A stretch of DNA of 64,000 nt from Polaribacter batillariae (GCF_017498485.1 NZ_CP071795.1:3454501-3518500); one strand, 5' to 3'; numbered from the stretch's first letter, positions 1 to 9,698 are shown. The notes: generated by a model from the letters alone, not told the origin. Made by a program: numbers and translations.

Positions 1-2463
1 GTTTGTAATGTTCTCTAAAGAAGACATTAAGATGGTTAGTGGGGTTTTTATTTCGTGAGTAATATTGTTGAAGAATTCAATTTGGTCTTCGGCATTTTTC
101 TTATTCATTATTACAGTTGTAAAATAAATAACGCCCAATATTAAAAGAATAAAAATAATTCCATAAATAACAAATGCGCTTGTGGTAGTCCACCAAGGAG
201 ATGCTACTTTTATTTGAATGGTTCGAAGATCACTTTCGAAATTGTATTTATTAATAGCTTTTACTTTAAAGGTGTAGTTACCACTACTTAAATTGGTGTA
301 AGCTGCAAAATTATTAACAGAGGGTTTAGACCAATCTTCATCGAAACCTTCTAAAATCCAAGAATATTTCATTTTACTAGAAGTACTGTGTTGTATTCCT
401 GTAAATTCTATTTCTATTGAATTCTCGTTACTTTTTAAAAGAATGGTCGAAGTCTCATTAATATGTTTTCCTAAAGGTTTTTCCGAAGGTTTTATCCCTT
501 GATTAAATAATTTAAATTCGTCGAAAACTAACTTTGGCTTTTGTTCTTGAATCACAATTTTTTTTGGATCGAATAAAGTAACCCCATTTACACCACCAAA
601 AGCCATTAGGTTTTTATTCAACATAGCATAACTTCCGTAATTATATTCGGTACTTGCCAAACCATCTTTTTTATCGTAAATGTTAATAATGGTATCTTTT
701 TTTAAGGTTTTAATATTTACAAGTCCTCTTGTGGTACTCGCCCAAATGGCACTGTCGTTTTCTAAAAGTACACCTTGTACAATATCCGAAGGCATGCCAG
801 AATTAATATTTAGTTTTTTAATTTTTTTAGAAGCTGAATTGTAAAAAATAATACCAGCTCCATTTGTGCCAATTATTAAGTTGTTGTTAGAGGTTTCTGC
901 GACTGCATGAATGGAAGAATAGGCCAATGTACTTTTACTAGGTTCTAAATCTTCGACAATTCTAAAGTTATTATTTTTTGGATTGATTCTATAAATTCCA
1001 TTTCTTCCTGCTGCTAAAATGGTTCCGTTATTAGCTTCTGTAATCGATTTAATATGAAGAATAGGAAATTCTTTTATAGTTCCAGAAGGAGCAATTGCAA
1101 TTAAATTTTTATCAATACCACCCACCCAAATCGTGTTATTTGAGTCTTTTTTTATGGCATAAATTTTAGTGATAAGATTTTTGTTTTTGTGTTGGTCGTT
1201 AAAGCTTGTAATAGAAAAATTATTGACATTAATTTTATACAACCCAAAATTATAGGTTCCAATCCACATAAAATTATTATCTGCCTCAATGGCTAAAACG
1301 ATTACAGACGATTTGTTTTTACGGTCGAACTGCGAAATATGTTTCCAAGTATTTTTTTTACGATTCCAAATGCTCAATCCTTTTTTGGTTCCAAACCATA
1401 AATTTCCGTTTTTGTCTTCTGCAATACTTCTTGTAAAATTGCTAGATAAGCTATTCTCGTTATTTAGCTGATGTTGAATTTTTAAAAAAGGAAGACTTTT
1501 AGAGTTAAAATAATTAATGCCTCCTCCATAAGTAGCAACCCATAAAATACCTTCTGAACTTAATTCTAAATCGTAAACCCCATTACTAGAAATGGAGCTA
1601 GGATTGTTAGAATCTTGTATAAAATGACGAATTATATTGCTTTTATCATCTAATTGATAAATACCATCGCCATCTGTAGCAACATAAATGCTGTTATTTT
1701 TTCCTTCGATAATATCTTTTACAGTAAACTTAAAATCGTACATGATTTTATCGAAAGAAATTTTATCGAAAACCGTTTTTAGTTTAAATACAACTCCTTT
1801 TTTTGTTGCGCCGTAAATGGTGTTTTTAATATTATTTATAAAATGAACGTCTTTAATAGCCTCCGAAAGTTCGATTTTTGTGATTTTTTTAGTTTCTGTA
1901 CTGTATTTAAAAAGTCCTTTTGCAGTGCCACAATAAACATCATTTTTAAAAACAACAAGGGTTTCAATTGGTTTTTGGTACCCAACATTTTTAATTTTTT
2001 GGGTTGCGTAATTGTACATCCACAAACCATTAAATCCGCCAATCCAAATATTGCCAGCAGCATCTTCATCAATAGAGGTTACTAAAGATGGGTTGATGTT
2101 ATTTTCGCTGCTAATAAGTTCGAACTTATCTAACTCTTTATTATACAAGCAAACCCCTTTTTCTAAGCCTGCCCAAATATTATTATTTTTAGCAATAAAA
2201 ATTTCGTTTACTCTGTTGCTAAGTGTTTCTGGCAATCCATTATAAGTATTGTAAACCTTATAAAATTTAGAATTGTGTTTTAATATTCCTTCTTCAGAAG
2301 CAATCCAAATATTACCAATATAATCTTGTTTTATAGCATAAGTAATACTTTGGGTAGAAACATTTTCTCCCTCAAGTTGCGAAAATTCAATTTTATTTTG
2401 AGCGTACTTATTTTGAGCAAAAAATAAAATGAAAATAGAAAATACCTCAATAATAAATTTCAA
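1..2463 (-). CDS. Two-component-propeller sensor histidine kinase (partial, 3' end outside window)
   Basis: The frame is open from a TTG start at 2463 to the window edge (821 codons) and is cut there. The N-terminus is a signal peptide ending in a YAQ-type site. About 650 residues follow with recurring NIWIAS/GL-type repeats typical of Reg_prop beta-propellers, then a Y_Y_Y-like domain ending in a PWW motif, one transmembrane helix (about residues 760-785), and the start of a HisKA domain with the phosphoacceptor motif THEIKTPLTI (about residues 800-810). Such proteins sense a periplasmic ligand, often a glycan, and phosphorylate a response regulator domain; a hybrid HTCS form with AraC output is common but that part lies outside. 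No in-frame ATG exists near the signal peptide, so TTG is the likely start. It is divergent from the FGE gene. Confidence 0.85.
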   Translation of the reverse strand, partial: MKFIIEVFSIFILFFAQNKYAQNKIEFSQLEGENVSTQSITYAIKQDYIGNIWIASEEGILKHNSKFYKVYNTYNGLPETLSNRVNEIFIAKNNNIWAGLEKGVCLYNKELDKFELISSENNINPSLVTSIDEDAAGNIWIGGFNGLWMYNYATQKIKNVGYQKPIETLVVFKNDVYCGTAKGLFKYSTETKKITKIELSEAIKDVHFINNIKNTIYGATKKGVVFKLKTVFDKISFDKIMYDFKFTVKDIIEGKNNSIYVATDGDGIYQLDDKSNIIRHFIQDSNNPSSISSNGVYDLELSSEGILWVATYGGGINYFNSKSLPFLKIQHQLNNENSLSSNFTRSIAEDKNGNLWFGTKKGLSIWNRKKNTWKHISQFDRKNKSSVIVLAIEADNNFMWIGTYNFGLYKINVNNFSITSFNDQHKNKNLITKIYAIKKDSNNTIWVGGIDKNLIAIAPSGTIKEFPILHIKSITEANNGTILAAGRNGIYRINPKNNNFRIVEDLEPSKSTLAYSSIHAVAETSNNNLIIGTNGAGIIFYNSASKKIKKLNINSGMPSDIVQGVLLENDSAIWASTTRGLVNIKTLKKDTIINIYDKKDGLASTEYNYGSYAMLNKNLMAFGGVNGVTLFDPKKIVIQEQKPKLVFDEFKLFNQGIKPSEKPLGKHINETSTILLKSNENSIEIEFTGIQHSTSSKMKYSWILEGFDEDWSKPSVNNFAAYTNLSSGNYTFKVKAINKYNFESDLRTIQIKVASPWWTTTSAFVIYGIIFILLILGVIYFTTVIMNKKNAEDQIEFFNNITHEIKTPLTILMSSLENITN

Positions 2464-2547
2464 TATGTACCTTTGTAAATTGTTGTGGTAAAAATAACAA
2501 ATATTACACAATAGCCTAATAGAATTACATATTTACATTTATAAATT

Positions 2548-3654
2548 ATGACCTTTAAAACAAAACTTACCTTTATAACACTCTCTATATTCTTTTCTTT
2601 TATTATTTCATGTGACCAAAAAAAGAAGGCAAAAACGACAGTTAAAAACGAAAAACTTACAAAAACCATTTCGAAAAACAATGTAAAAACTCCTAAAGAA
2701 ATGGTTTGGGTGGAAGGAAAAACTTTTCTAATGGGGGCAAAAGAAGGCGACCCATATGCTATGATGCGCGAAAAACCTGCACATAAAGTTTCTGTAGATG
2801 GGTTTTTTATTGATGTTCACGAAGTTACAAACAAGCAATTTAGAGCATTTGTAGAAGCCACGAATTATATTACAACAGCCGAAAAGCCAATCGATTGGAA
2901 CGAAATTAAAAAAGATTTACCAGCAGGAACTCAAAAACCAGCAGATTCTATTTTGCAGCCAGGAAGTTTAATTTTTAACAAACATGCAGGCAAAATCGTT
3001 TCGATGAACAATTACCAACAATGGTGGACATGGAAAGTTGGTGCAAACTGGAAACAGCCAGAAGGTCCAGGAAGTTCTATCGAAGGAAAAGACAACTACC
3101 CAGTTGTACACGTAAGTTACGACGATGCTTTGGCTTATTGTAAATGGGCAAATAGAAGATTGCCAACAGAAGCAGAGTGGGAGTCTGCTGCACAAGGCAA
3201 TAATACAGCAGATACTTTTGCTTGGGGAAATAATTTGGCAGAACTAGACGCAAATGCAAATACCTGGCAAGGGCAATTTCCAACAGAAAATAATTCTGTA
3301 GATGGCTTCGAATATATTTCTCCAGTAAAATCATATCCACCTAACAGTATAGGATTGTATGATATGGCAGGGAATGTTTGGGAAATGACTACGGATTTAT
3401 TCAATGTAAATTACTACAAATCTATAAAACCAAAAGAGGTTTTAAACAACCCAAAAGGGGCAAATACATCTTATTCACCTTCGAACCCATATCAACTAGA
3501 AAGAGTTATGAAAGGAGGGTCTTTTTTATGTCATGCTTCTTATTGTGCGAGTTTTAGAATTTCTGCAAGAATGGGAATGGAGCCAAGTTCAAGTGCAGAT
3601 CACATTGGTTTTAGAACAGTTGCAACACCAAAAATGTTGGCAGATACAAAGTAA
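2548..3654 (+). CDS. Exported lipoprotein formylglycine-generating enzyme (SUMF1/FGE-sulfatase family)
   Basis: The protein has 368 residues. The N-terminus is an SPII lipoprotein signal (FIISC, Cys22), so it is predicted to be membrane-anchored outside the cytoplasm. The body is a full FGE-sulfatase domain: MVWVEGKTFLMG near residue 52, VHEVTNKQFRAFV, RRLPTEAEWE, DMAGNVWEM, and the C-terminal GGSFLCHASYC followed by GFRTV. Cys328 and Cys333 match in spacing the two catalytic cysteines of true FGE (human Cys336/Cys341), which many non-catalytic family members lack. It therefore probably oxidises the sulfatase cysteine to formylglycine. No sulfatase gene lies in this window. It is transcribed divergently from the sensor kinase. 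Confidence 0.88.
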   Translation: MTFKTKLTFITLSIFFSFIISCDQKKKAKTTVKNEKLTKTISKNNVKTPKEMVWVEGKTFLMGAKEGDPYAMMREKPAHKVSVDGFFIDVHEVTNKQFRAFVEATNYITTAEKPIDWNEIKKDLPAGTQKPADSILQPGSLIFNKHAGKIVSMNNYQQWWTWKVGANWKQPEGPGSSIEGKDNYPVVHVSYDDALAYCKWANRRLPTEAEWESAAQGNNTADTFAWGNNLAELDANANTWQGQFPTENNSVDGFEYISPVKSYPPNSIGLYDMAGNVWEMTTDLFNVNYYKSIKPKEVLNNPKGANTSYSPSNPYQLERVMKGGSFLCHASYCASFRISARMGMEPSSSADHIGFRTVATPKMLADTK

Positions 3655-3831
3655 AATTTCTATATTTTGGAAATGGTTTTTTAGTGTATTAGACAAATAA
3701 TATCACTTATTTTCTCTTACAGTAATTCTAATTTGGTTTTTAACGGTATTTGTATATTCCATTTATATTAGAAAATTAAAAGCGAGACCAGAGTAAGTAA
3801 ACAAAAAAACGAATTCGAAAAAGTTTAATTT

Positions 3832-4494
3832 TTACTCCAACAAAACATCCAAAGTTAAAACATCTAATTTTCCATCTGCAAGAAGGTTGTTTTTTTCTTC
3901 GAAAGATTTAATTGCATTAGAAGTTTCTACTCTGTAAATTCCATCTACAGCAATATCAAAACCATTTTTAACCAGTAATTTTTGTACCTCGTAAATTAGC
4001 GCAGTTTTTTGGTTATAAACTATTTTTTTAGAGTCAGCAAACAAGGCTCTCATATTATTTTTATAAACAGTATTTTCTTTTTTTAGAAGATGCGTTTTTA
4101 AATTAGTGCCAGTTTCTTCTAAAAATTTAACTTCTTTGTTAGAAAGACCTTTTTCTTTTAATTGATTAGAGTTTTCTAAAATAGCTTCATAATACTTAAC
4201 TTTTGCCAATTTTTTAGCATATTCTTTTACAGCAACTTTTGTTTCAGTATCATCGTCTTCTGGAGTTCTAACATCTATTTCGTTTGCTGTCCATTGTAAC
4301 ATTATAAAACTATTTAAATCTTCGATGGCTTTGTTGTAATTTAACACAGTTTCTTTGTTGTAATAATTTACATCAATTTTTGCATTTGTTTTATAATTTA
4401 CATTTGGCGAGTGGTATCTTTTATATTGTTGATATTTTCCAAACCCGATAAAAAAAGCAATAATAAGTAGTAAAAATATAATAATTTGTTTCAT
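3832..4494 (-). CDS. Membrane-anchored protein with C-terminal peptidoglycan-binding-like domain
   Basis: About 220 residues from the ATG at 4494; an in-frame TTG lies four codons upstream, but the ATG sits right before the hydrophobic segment. Residues 1-20 form a transmembrane or uncleaved signal segment, followed by a charged helical region that may be coiled coil. The last 50 residues (LLVKNGFDIAVDGIYRVETS, then AIKSFEEKNNL) resemble a PG_binding_1 repeat: VQxxLxxxGFD followed by VDGxxG-like and AIxxFQ-like positions. This suggests anchoring to the cell wall. No catalytic domain is visible. It follows the TlpA-like gene on the same strand after about 125 bp. Confidence 0.6.
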   Translation of the reverse strand: MKQIIIFLLLIIAFFIGFGKYQQYKRYHSPNVNYKTNAKIDVNYYNKETVLNYNKAIEDLNSFIMLQWTANEIDVRTPEDDDTETKVAVKEYAKKLAKVKYYEAILENSNQLKEKGLSNKEVKFLEETGTNLKTHLLKKENTVYKNNMRALFADSKKIVYNQKTALIYEVQKLLVKNGFDIAVDGIYRVETSNAIKSFEEKNNLLADGKLDVLTLDVLLE

Positions 4495-4618
4495 AATGTT
4501 TGGCAAGATTAATAAGAATCGTAAGCAAATGTAATTAATTCTATTTACAAAAAACAGAATTTCAAATCCGCTAAAAAATTCGATTCTTTATAACAACGAA
4601 GTACAATATTAACCCCAA

Positions 4619-5641
4619 CTATATTCCTAAAGAAGTAAACAATTCCTTTAAGTTTGGTTGCGAAGGTCTTGGGGCATTGGCATCTACAATATTTCCATTC
4701 GGATCGACTAAAATAAATCGTGGAATTCCGGTAATTCGATACGATTGTTGAAAAGAATTGTCTTCTCCTGCCCAAAGTTGTACACCTTTAAGATCGCGTT
4801 CCTTTACCATTTTTCTCCATTTTTTTTCTGCAGTTTCCCAAGAACCACCACTTCTTGTGGGTTCGTCTGTAGAAATACTTATAAATTCGATGTTTTTACC
4901 TTTGTACTCTTTTGTTAATTCTTTTAAGTAAGGAATTTGCTGTAGGCAAGGACCACACCACGTTGCCCAAACATCTATATAAACATACTTTCCTTTGTAA
5001 GAATCTAAAGATTTTTTTCCACCTTTAAAATCCATATAGTTTTCAAATTTTGGAGATGTTTTTCCTTTTCTAATAGAGCTCATTTTAGCATATTCAGTTT
5101 TAAAATAAGAAACCATTAAATCTGTTTGCTTATTTGCTTTCGAAATTAAAGCCGTATCTAAATCTTTGTACGAATTTAAAATACTATCAAACCTATTTTT
5201 TATAGAATTTACCTTTTCTTCGAAGGCTTCTTCAGATAGTTTTAAAACTAAAGCCGGATTTCCAATTTTTTGACTTTCGCTTATTTGAGAAATTAAAAAA
5301 TTACTATTATCTGCACCCTTTCCTGAAAATTTAAAGCTCCTCATAAACTTAGCTGCATTGCCTTTTAAATCTAGGTCGTAACCATTCTTTAAATATATAG
5401 GAGACCTTTTATAGGTAGAAGTCTGAAAAGTAAAAATATCGGCTTTTTTAACCTGTAAAGTATCTTTAAAAGTACCATCGTCGTTAATTTTAATGGTTTT
5501 TATAGGGCCTTTTTGCCCAGCAATGGTAATTAAAGAATCTTTATTATTATCCAGCTTTCCAGATAAGCTTACAAAATCTTTTTCTTTAGTACACGAGCTT
5601 AAAATTAGAAGTGTAAGAAGTAAAATGCCAAAATTTTTCAT
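4619..5641 (-). CDS. TlpA-like thiol:disulfide oxidoreductase lipoprotein with DUF4369-like N-terminus
   Basis: The protein has 340 residues. An SPII lipobox (LILSSC, Cys17) anchors it outside the cytoplasm. Residues about 20-120 look like the DUF4369 beta domain found before thioredoxin domains in Bacteroidota. The C-terminal half is a thioredoxin fold with the redox motif WATWCGPC (around residues 227-234), the FISISTDEP strand, and the cis-proline segment GIPRFILVDPNG. The family reduces or isomerises disulfides in exported proteins. The downstream peptidoglycan-binding-domain gene lies on the same strand and may be read with it. Confidence 0.88.
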   Translation of the reverse strand: MKNFGILLLTLLILSSCTKEKDFVSLSGKLDNNKDSLITIAGQKGPIKTIKINDDGTFKDTLQVKKADIFTFQTSTYKRSPIYLKNGYDLDLKGNAAKFMRSFKFSGKGADNSNFLISQISESQKIGNPALVLKLSEEAFEEKVNSIKNRFDSILNSYKDLDTALISKANKQTDLMVSYFKTEYAKMSSIRKGKTSPKFENYMDFKGGKKSLDSYKGKYVYIDVWATWCGPCLQQIPYLKELTKEYKGKNIEFISISTDEPTRSGGSWETAEKKWRKMVKERDLKGVQLWAGEDNSFQQSYRITGIPRFILVDPNGNIVDANAPRPSQPNLKELFTSLGI

Positions 5642-5835
5642 TTATAATATTTTTAATTTTTTACAAATATAAAGTTTATAATTACAAATAAAACAGGTGT
5701 TTTGTAAATGTAATTTTAAGAAAAGGTACGTAGCCTTAAGATATTTTGTAAATATAATAGATACAAATTTAAGGCGGCTTTAAAATGTAGTTAAAAAGTA
5801 GATACAGGGAATTATTTTTTTATTTACGAAAATTT

Positions 5836-5877
5836 TACGAAATCGATTTCGTATTGTAAAAAAAAGAAATACTTTTG
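5836..5877 (+). promoter_or_regulatory. gap promoter with 18-bp palindromic operator
   Basis: TACTTTTG at 5870-5877 fits the Bacteroidota -7 element TAnnTTTG, with TTC (consensus TTG) at 5848-5850 exactly 19 bp upstream. A perfect 18-bp palindrome, TACGAAATCGATTTCGTA, occupies 5836-5853 and overlaps the -33 site. It has the central-CpG symmetry of LacI-family operators. A repressor bound here would block gap transcription. The regulator is not identifiable in the window. Confidence 0.6.
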
Positions 5878-5907
5878 CCGGAAATTTAATTTTTTAGTTA
5901 CACAACG

Positions 5908-7350
5908 ATGTCAACAATTATAGATTACAACAAAGAAGTTTTATCACAAGCACAAACAAGAAGGGCAACCGTTCAATTTATTAATATCGTAAACGACTTA
6001 TGGTACGATAAATCTATAGAATTGGTATTGTTTAGAAATCCGTTAGTAGATAAAAGAGCTAGCGAAGTTTTAAATTTAATAGATTATGCCAGAGAATTTG
6101 TAAGCAAGCCAATTACAATTACAGATGCTTTAGATATTGCAAAGGCAATTCAGCAAATAGATTTACCATCTTCGAAATTAGATATTGGAAAATTAGCATA
6201 CGAATGTTATTTAAGTCCAAAATTATGCGAAGACAAAGTAGCTTTTGTAAAAAAGAAATTAAAAAATGCCACAGAAGCCAAAAACATAAAGCCAAAAGAT
6301 GTTGTTTTATACGGTTTTGGTAGAATAGGGCGTTTGTTGGCAAGAGAATTAATGACCAAAATGGGCAAAGGTTCTCAACTAAGGCTAAGAGCAGTCGTAA
6401 CTCGTGGAGTCATAAACGAGAATGTTTTAGAAAAAAGAGCTTCGTTATTAAGTATCGATTCTGTACACGGCAATTTTTTAGGAACTGTACAAACAGATGT
6501 AGAAAACAATGCACTAATTATCAACGGAACAACAGTTTATATGATTTCTGCAAACAATCCAGAAGATGTAGATTATACAAAATACGGAATTAAAGAGGCT
6601 TTAATTATAGACAATACAGGTGCTTTTAGAGATAAAGAAGCATTAAGCAGGCATTTAAAATCGAAAGGAGCAAGCAAAGTTTTACTTACAGCTCCAGGAA
6701 AAGGAATTCCTAATATTGTACACGGAGTCAACCACAAGCAGCACAACCCAGATAAGGTAGATGTTTTCTCTGCAGCCTCTTGTACAACCAATGCAATTAC
6801 ACCCATTTTAAAGGTTTTAGAAGATAATTACGGAATAAAAAAGGGGCATTTAGAAACCATCCATGCATACACAAACGACCAAAATTTAGTCGATAATATG
6901 CACAGTAAATACAGGCGAGGAAGAGCAGCTGCCTTAAATATGGTAATTACAGAAACTGGCGCAGGCGCAGCAGTTGCCAAAGCGTTGCCAGCATTAGCAG
7001 ATAAGCTTACCTCTAATGCCATTAGAGTTCCAGTTCCAAACGGGTCTTTGGCCATTTTAAACCTACAATTACGCTCAAAAGTTACAAAAGAAACCCTAAA
7101 TGCAATTATGAAACAAAACGCTTTAGAAGGCGATTTGGTAGAGCAAATTAAATACTCTATGGATAACGAATTGGTTTCTTCCGACATTATTGGTACCACT
7201 GCGCCGTCGATTTTCGATAGCAAAGCAACCATTACAGATGGAGATTCTATTGTAATTTATGTTTGGTACGACAACGAATATGGCTATTCGCATCAAGTAA
7301 TTCGTTTGGCAAAACACATCGCAAAAGTTAGGCGATTTACTTATTATTAG
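5908..7350 (+). CDS. gap: Glyceraldehyde-3-phosphate dehydrogenase (long form)
   Basis: The protein has 480 residues, against about 335 for classical GAPDH. The extra 130 residues are an N-terminal helical extension, followed by the NAD-binding motif YGFGRIGRLLARE (about residues 132-144). The active-site segment SAASCTTNAITP carries catalytic Cys292, and ETIHAYTNDQ and the C-terminal WYDNEYGYSHQV are also present. It catalyses oxidative phosphorylation of glyceraldehyde 3-phosphate in glycolysis, or the reverse in gluconeogenesis. The long form is usual in Bacteroidota. It stands alone, with its own promoter and palindrome upstream and a hairpin downstream; tpiA is 32 kb away. Confidence 0.93.
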   Translation: MSTIIDYNKEVLSQAQTRRATVQFINIVNDLWYDKSIELVLFRNPLVDKRASEVLNLIDYAREFVSKPITITDALDIAKAIQQIDLPSSKLDIGKLAYECYLSPKLCEDKVAFVKKKLKNATEAKNIKPKDVVLYGFGRIGRLLARELMTKMGKGSQLRLRAVVTRGVINENVLEKRASLLSIDSVHGNFLGTVQTDVENNALIINGTTVYMISANNPEDVDYTKYGIKEALIIDNTGAFRDKEALSRHLKSKGASKVLLTAPGKGIPNIVHGVNHKQHNPDKVDVFSAASCTTNAITPILKVLEDNYGIKKGHLETIHAYTNDQNLVDNMHSKYRRGRAAALNMVITETGAGAAVAKALPALADKLTSNAIRVPVPNGSLAILNLQLRSKVTKETLNAIMKQNALEGDLVEQIKYSMDNELVSSDIIGTTAPSIFDSKATITDGDSIVIYVWYDNEYGYSHQVIRLAKHIAKVRRFTYY

Positions 7351-7439
7351 TGCAACTTTTTAGTAGAATTAATTCTGTTTTTATAGCAAAATATTAAAAT
7401 ACTCTTAGTGCAAATTCATTCTTCGAAAGTCGAATGTAC

Positions 7440-7469
7440 AAACCCGATACAATTGCGTGTCGGGTTTTA
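7440..7469 (+). terminator. Intrinsic terminator-like hairpin after gap
   Basis: The 8-bp stem AAACCCGA/TCGGGTTT closes a 12-nt loop and is followed by a short T-rich stretch. It lies 90 bp after the gap stop codon. Confidence 0.6.
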
Positions 7470-7485
7470 TGATGCATTTTTTTTT

Positions 7486-7568
7486 GGAGCTATTTCCAGC
7501 TTTCCGCACTCGCTTTTTTTGCTGAAAAGAGCAAAAAAGAGCTCAAACAATTGCTTCAATCTGGGCTA
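7486..7568. repeat. Hairpin-forming intergenic element (GGAGCTATTTCC ... GGGCTA)
   Basis: This 83-bp element begins with GGAGCTATTTCCAGCT and ends in CTTCAATCTGGGCTA. An imperfect stem (GCTTTTTTTGCT against AGCAAAAAAGAGC) lies in the middle. The same end motifs occur, as far as I recall, in many intergenic elements of Flavobacteriaceae. The last bases form the TAG stop of the acyltransferase, so the element overlaps that gene's 3' end. There is only one copy in this window. Confidence 0.4.
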
Positions 7569-8648
7569 AACCTGTTTGCTGGCTTTCGTTAATTCCGTAT
7601 GCTTTTTTGCATTTGTAGGACTAAATTTTACGTAAATTAAAATCAACAAAGTAGCCATTATTAAATAACAAAAACCTATTAAATTACCATAAAAAACACA
7701 AATAATATAAGCCTGTAAACAGTAAAATAAAGAACAAGTAGCAAAATTTAAACCAAATTTAAACGTGTCTATAAATTCAATTTCGTCGATTTTTTTAGCA
7801 ACTTTCTTCCATATTAAAAAAGGAATAATACTATTTAAAATAATAAGATAAAGTAACGGCTTTAAATAGTTTTTTTGGGGCGTTTTTTTCTCGGGAATAG
7901 CGTTGTTTTTAATCATTTTATTTACAGCATCTACCTTTGTAAAATCTACTTGCGCATTATTTAGTTTTTGTAAAGTTTGCTCGTAATTTTTGTCATCAGG
8001 AATGTAAACAGTTAATTTTTGTAACTGTTCTGTAACTTTTTGTTTTAAAATACTACTCGATTTTGCTGGAGTATTCGCTTTAAAAATAGCTTTGGTCGCA
8101 ATTGGTTTTCCATAATTTATACACACTTTTGCAGGAAAATTAGAAATATGTTGGTAAGTAATTCCTACAGGTACCACTTTAATATCTAAATTAGGGTGTT
8201 TTTCTAAAGCACCAGAAATTATTCTTGTAAACCCTTTGCTAAGAGGTCTTATGGTTCTTTTTTTATGATGACTTCCTTCAGGAAAAATCATTAAAGTTTC
8301 TCCTTTTGCCAAAATATTAAAACACTTTTCGAAAATTTCTTGGTTTTTAGAAAGTTGCTTTATTCCATCTCTAATTCGATAAATAGGCATTAAATTTAAA
8401 GATTCTAAAATCTTTTTAATTAACGGATTTTTAAAAGAAGCTGCCCTTACTAAAAAATAATTTTGTCGAAATTTTACAGTGGTAACATATAAAGGATCTA
8501 CCAAACCATTGGGGTGATTTACAGCCAATAAAACAGCCCCTTTTTTAGGAATGTTTTTTTTGCCCAAAACAGTAATTTTTTTAGAGTAAAAAAAGAGGCC
8601 AAATTTTATATAAGACCAAAGTAATGTAAACCAAATTTTCTGAATCAT
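7566..8648 (-). CDS. PlsC-like 1-acylglycerol-3-phosphate acyltransferase family protein
   Basis: The protein has 360 residues. An N-terminal hydrophobic segment precedes the acyltransferase domain. NHPNGLVDPL (around residue 45) is the catalytic His/Asp block, IYRIRDG is the acceptor-binding block, and MIFPEGSHHKKR is the FPEG block. The C-terminal third holds two or three transmembrane helices (about residues 262-345). It is predicted to acylate lysophospholipid or glycerophosphate at the inner membrane. The start overlaps the stop of the upstream SBF symporter by 4 bp, so the two are translationally coupled. The exact acyl acceptor cannot be told. Confidence 0.82.
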   Translation of the reverse strand: MIQKIWFTLLWSYIKFGLFFYSKKITVLGKKNIPKKGAVLLAVNHPNGLVDPLYVTTVKFRQNYFLVRAASFKNPLIKKILESLNLMPIYRIRDGIKQLSKNQEIFEKCFNILAKGETLMIFPEGSHHKKRTIRPLSKGFTRIISGALEKHPNLDIKVVPVGITYQHISNFPAKVCINYGKPIATKAIFKANTPAKSSSILKQKVTEQLQKLTVYIPDDKNYEQTLQKLNNAQVDFTKVDAVNKMIKNNAIPEKKTPQKNYLKPLLYLIILNSIIPFLIWKKVAKKIDEIEFIDTFKFGLNFATCSLFYCLQAYIICVFYGNLIGFCYLIMATLLILIYVKFSPTNAKKHTELTKASKQV

Positions 8649-9583
8649 AAATTGTGCATTTGTTTTACTGCCATTTTACTTTTGGGTTTTCTACCCCAAT
8701 AAGTTGCCAAAAGAATTCCAGAAAACACATCCCAAATGCCCCAAAAAGCAGCTAGTAAAGCCATGCCACCCAAACCATCGAAAAAACCAAAAATTAATAA
8801 CAAGCCCAAACCACCATTTTGAATACCAGTTTCCATAGCAATTGTTTTGGTATCTTTTTTATTGAGTTTAAAAGATTTCGCAGTAACAAAACCCAATACA
8901 AAGGCAAAAATATTATGAAAAATAACCAAGAAAATTACATGATGAATGTGATTTACAAAAACATCTAAATTTTGTGAAAAAGCAATAAAAATTAATGCGA
9001 TAAAAACCAACATAGATAATGGTTTTAAAACCTTTTCTATTTTATTTGCCATTTTAGAATGGTAATGTTTAATTAGCATTCCAAAAAATAACGGAATTCC
9101 TAAAATTAAAGCAACCAATTTTAACAAATCTATCCAATTTAATTCCACCGTTTTTAAAATTTGGTTTGTTGGCTCGTACAAACTTCCCCAAAATTGTAAA
9201 TTAAAAGGTGTCATAAAAATACAAATTAAAGTGGCAAAAGCAGTTAAACTTACAGACAGTGCTGCGTTTCCACCAGCCATTTTGCTAAAAAAGTTAGAAA
9301 CATTTCCACCAGGGCAGGCTGCAATTAGCATCATTCCTAAAGCAAAACTTGGGTACGGATTTATAATTAAAATGGCTAAAAAAGTAAATGCAGGTAATAA
9401 AATAAACTGAGATAAAACACCTACAAAAAGAATTTTCGGGTTTTTAAAAAGCCGTTTAAAATCGTCGATAGAAATGCCCAAAGCGACTCCAAACATAATA
9501 ATGGCAATGGCAATGTTTAACACCCACAAACCATTAGTGTCGAAATTTATTTTTATAGAATCGATGTCTATCGCGTTTTGCAT
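8645..9583 (-). CDS. Bile acid:sodium symporter family (SBF) membrane transporter
   Basis: The protein has 312 residues with about nine or ten hydrophobic helices. Family marks include AACPGGNVSNFFSKMAGGN (about residues 88-106) and METGIQNGGLGLLL (about residues 247-260), the two unwound crossover helices that bind Na+ in ASBT-like transporters. The substrate is unknown; bacterial members carry organic acids such as pantoate or sterol-like acids. It shares an operon with the acyltransferase through a 4-bp overlap. Confidence 0.85.
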   Translation of the reverse strand: MQNAIDIDSIKINFDTNGLWVLNIAIAIIMFGVALGISIDDFKRLFKNPKILFVGVLSQFILLPAFTFLAILIINPYPSFALGMMLIAACPGGNVSNFFSKMAGGNAALSVSLTAFATLICIFMTPFNLQFWGSLYEPTNQILKTVELNWIDLLKLVALILGIPLFFGMLIKHYHSKMANKIEKVLKPLSMLVFIALIFIAFSQNLDVFVNHIHHVIFLVIFHNIFAFVLGFVTAKSFKLNKKDTKTIAMETGIQNGGLGLLLIFGFFDGLGGMALLAAFWGIWDVFSGILLATYWGRKPKSKMAVKQMHNL

Positions 9584-9698
9584 GCTTTGGAATTCAAGAT
9601 TAAAGGTTTTGTATTCGAGGTTTTTGTAAGATTTTAAATGTACTCGATTTTTTATTTATTTTTATTTCGAAATAACAATATTTAGATTTTTTATTTTT

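Noticed and set aside
3713..3799. Hydrophobic 28-codon frame (LTVILIWFLTVFVYSIYI) after the FGE gene
   Set aside because: It has no ATG, GTG or TTG start and follows a stop codon directly; possibly a remnant of a membrane protein, but not supportable as a gene.
6828..7232. 134-codon reading frame opposite gap
   Set aside because: It lies wholly within gap, which has clear GAPDH motifs.
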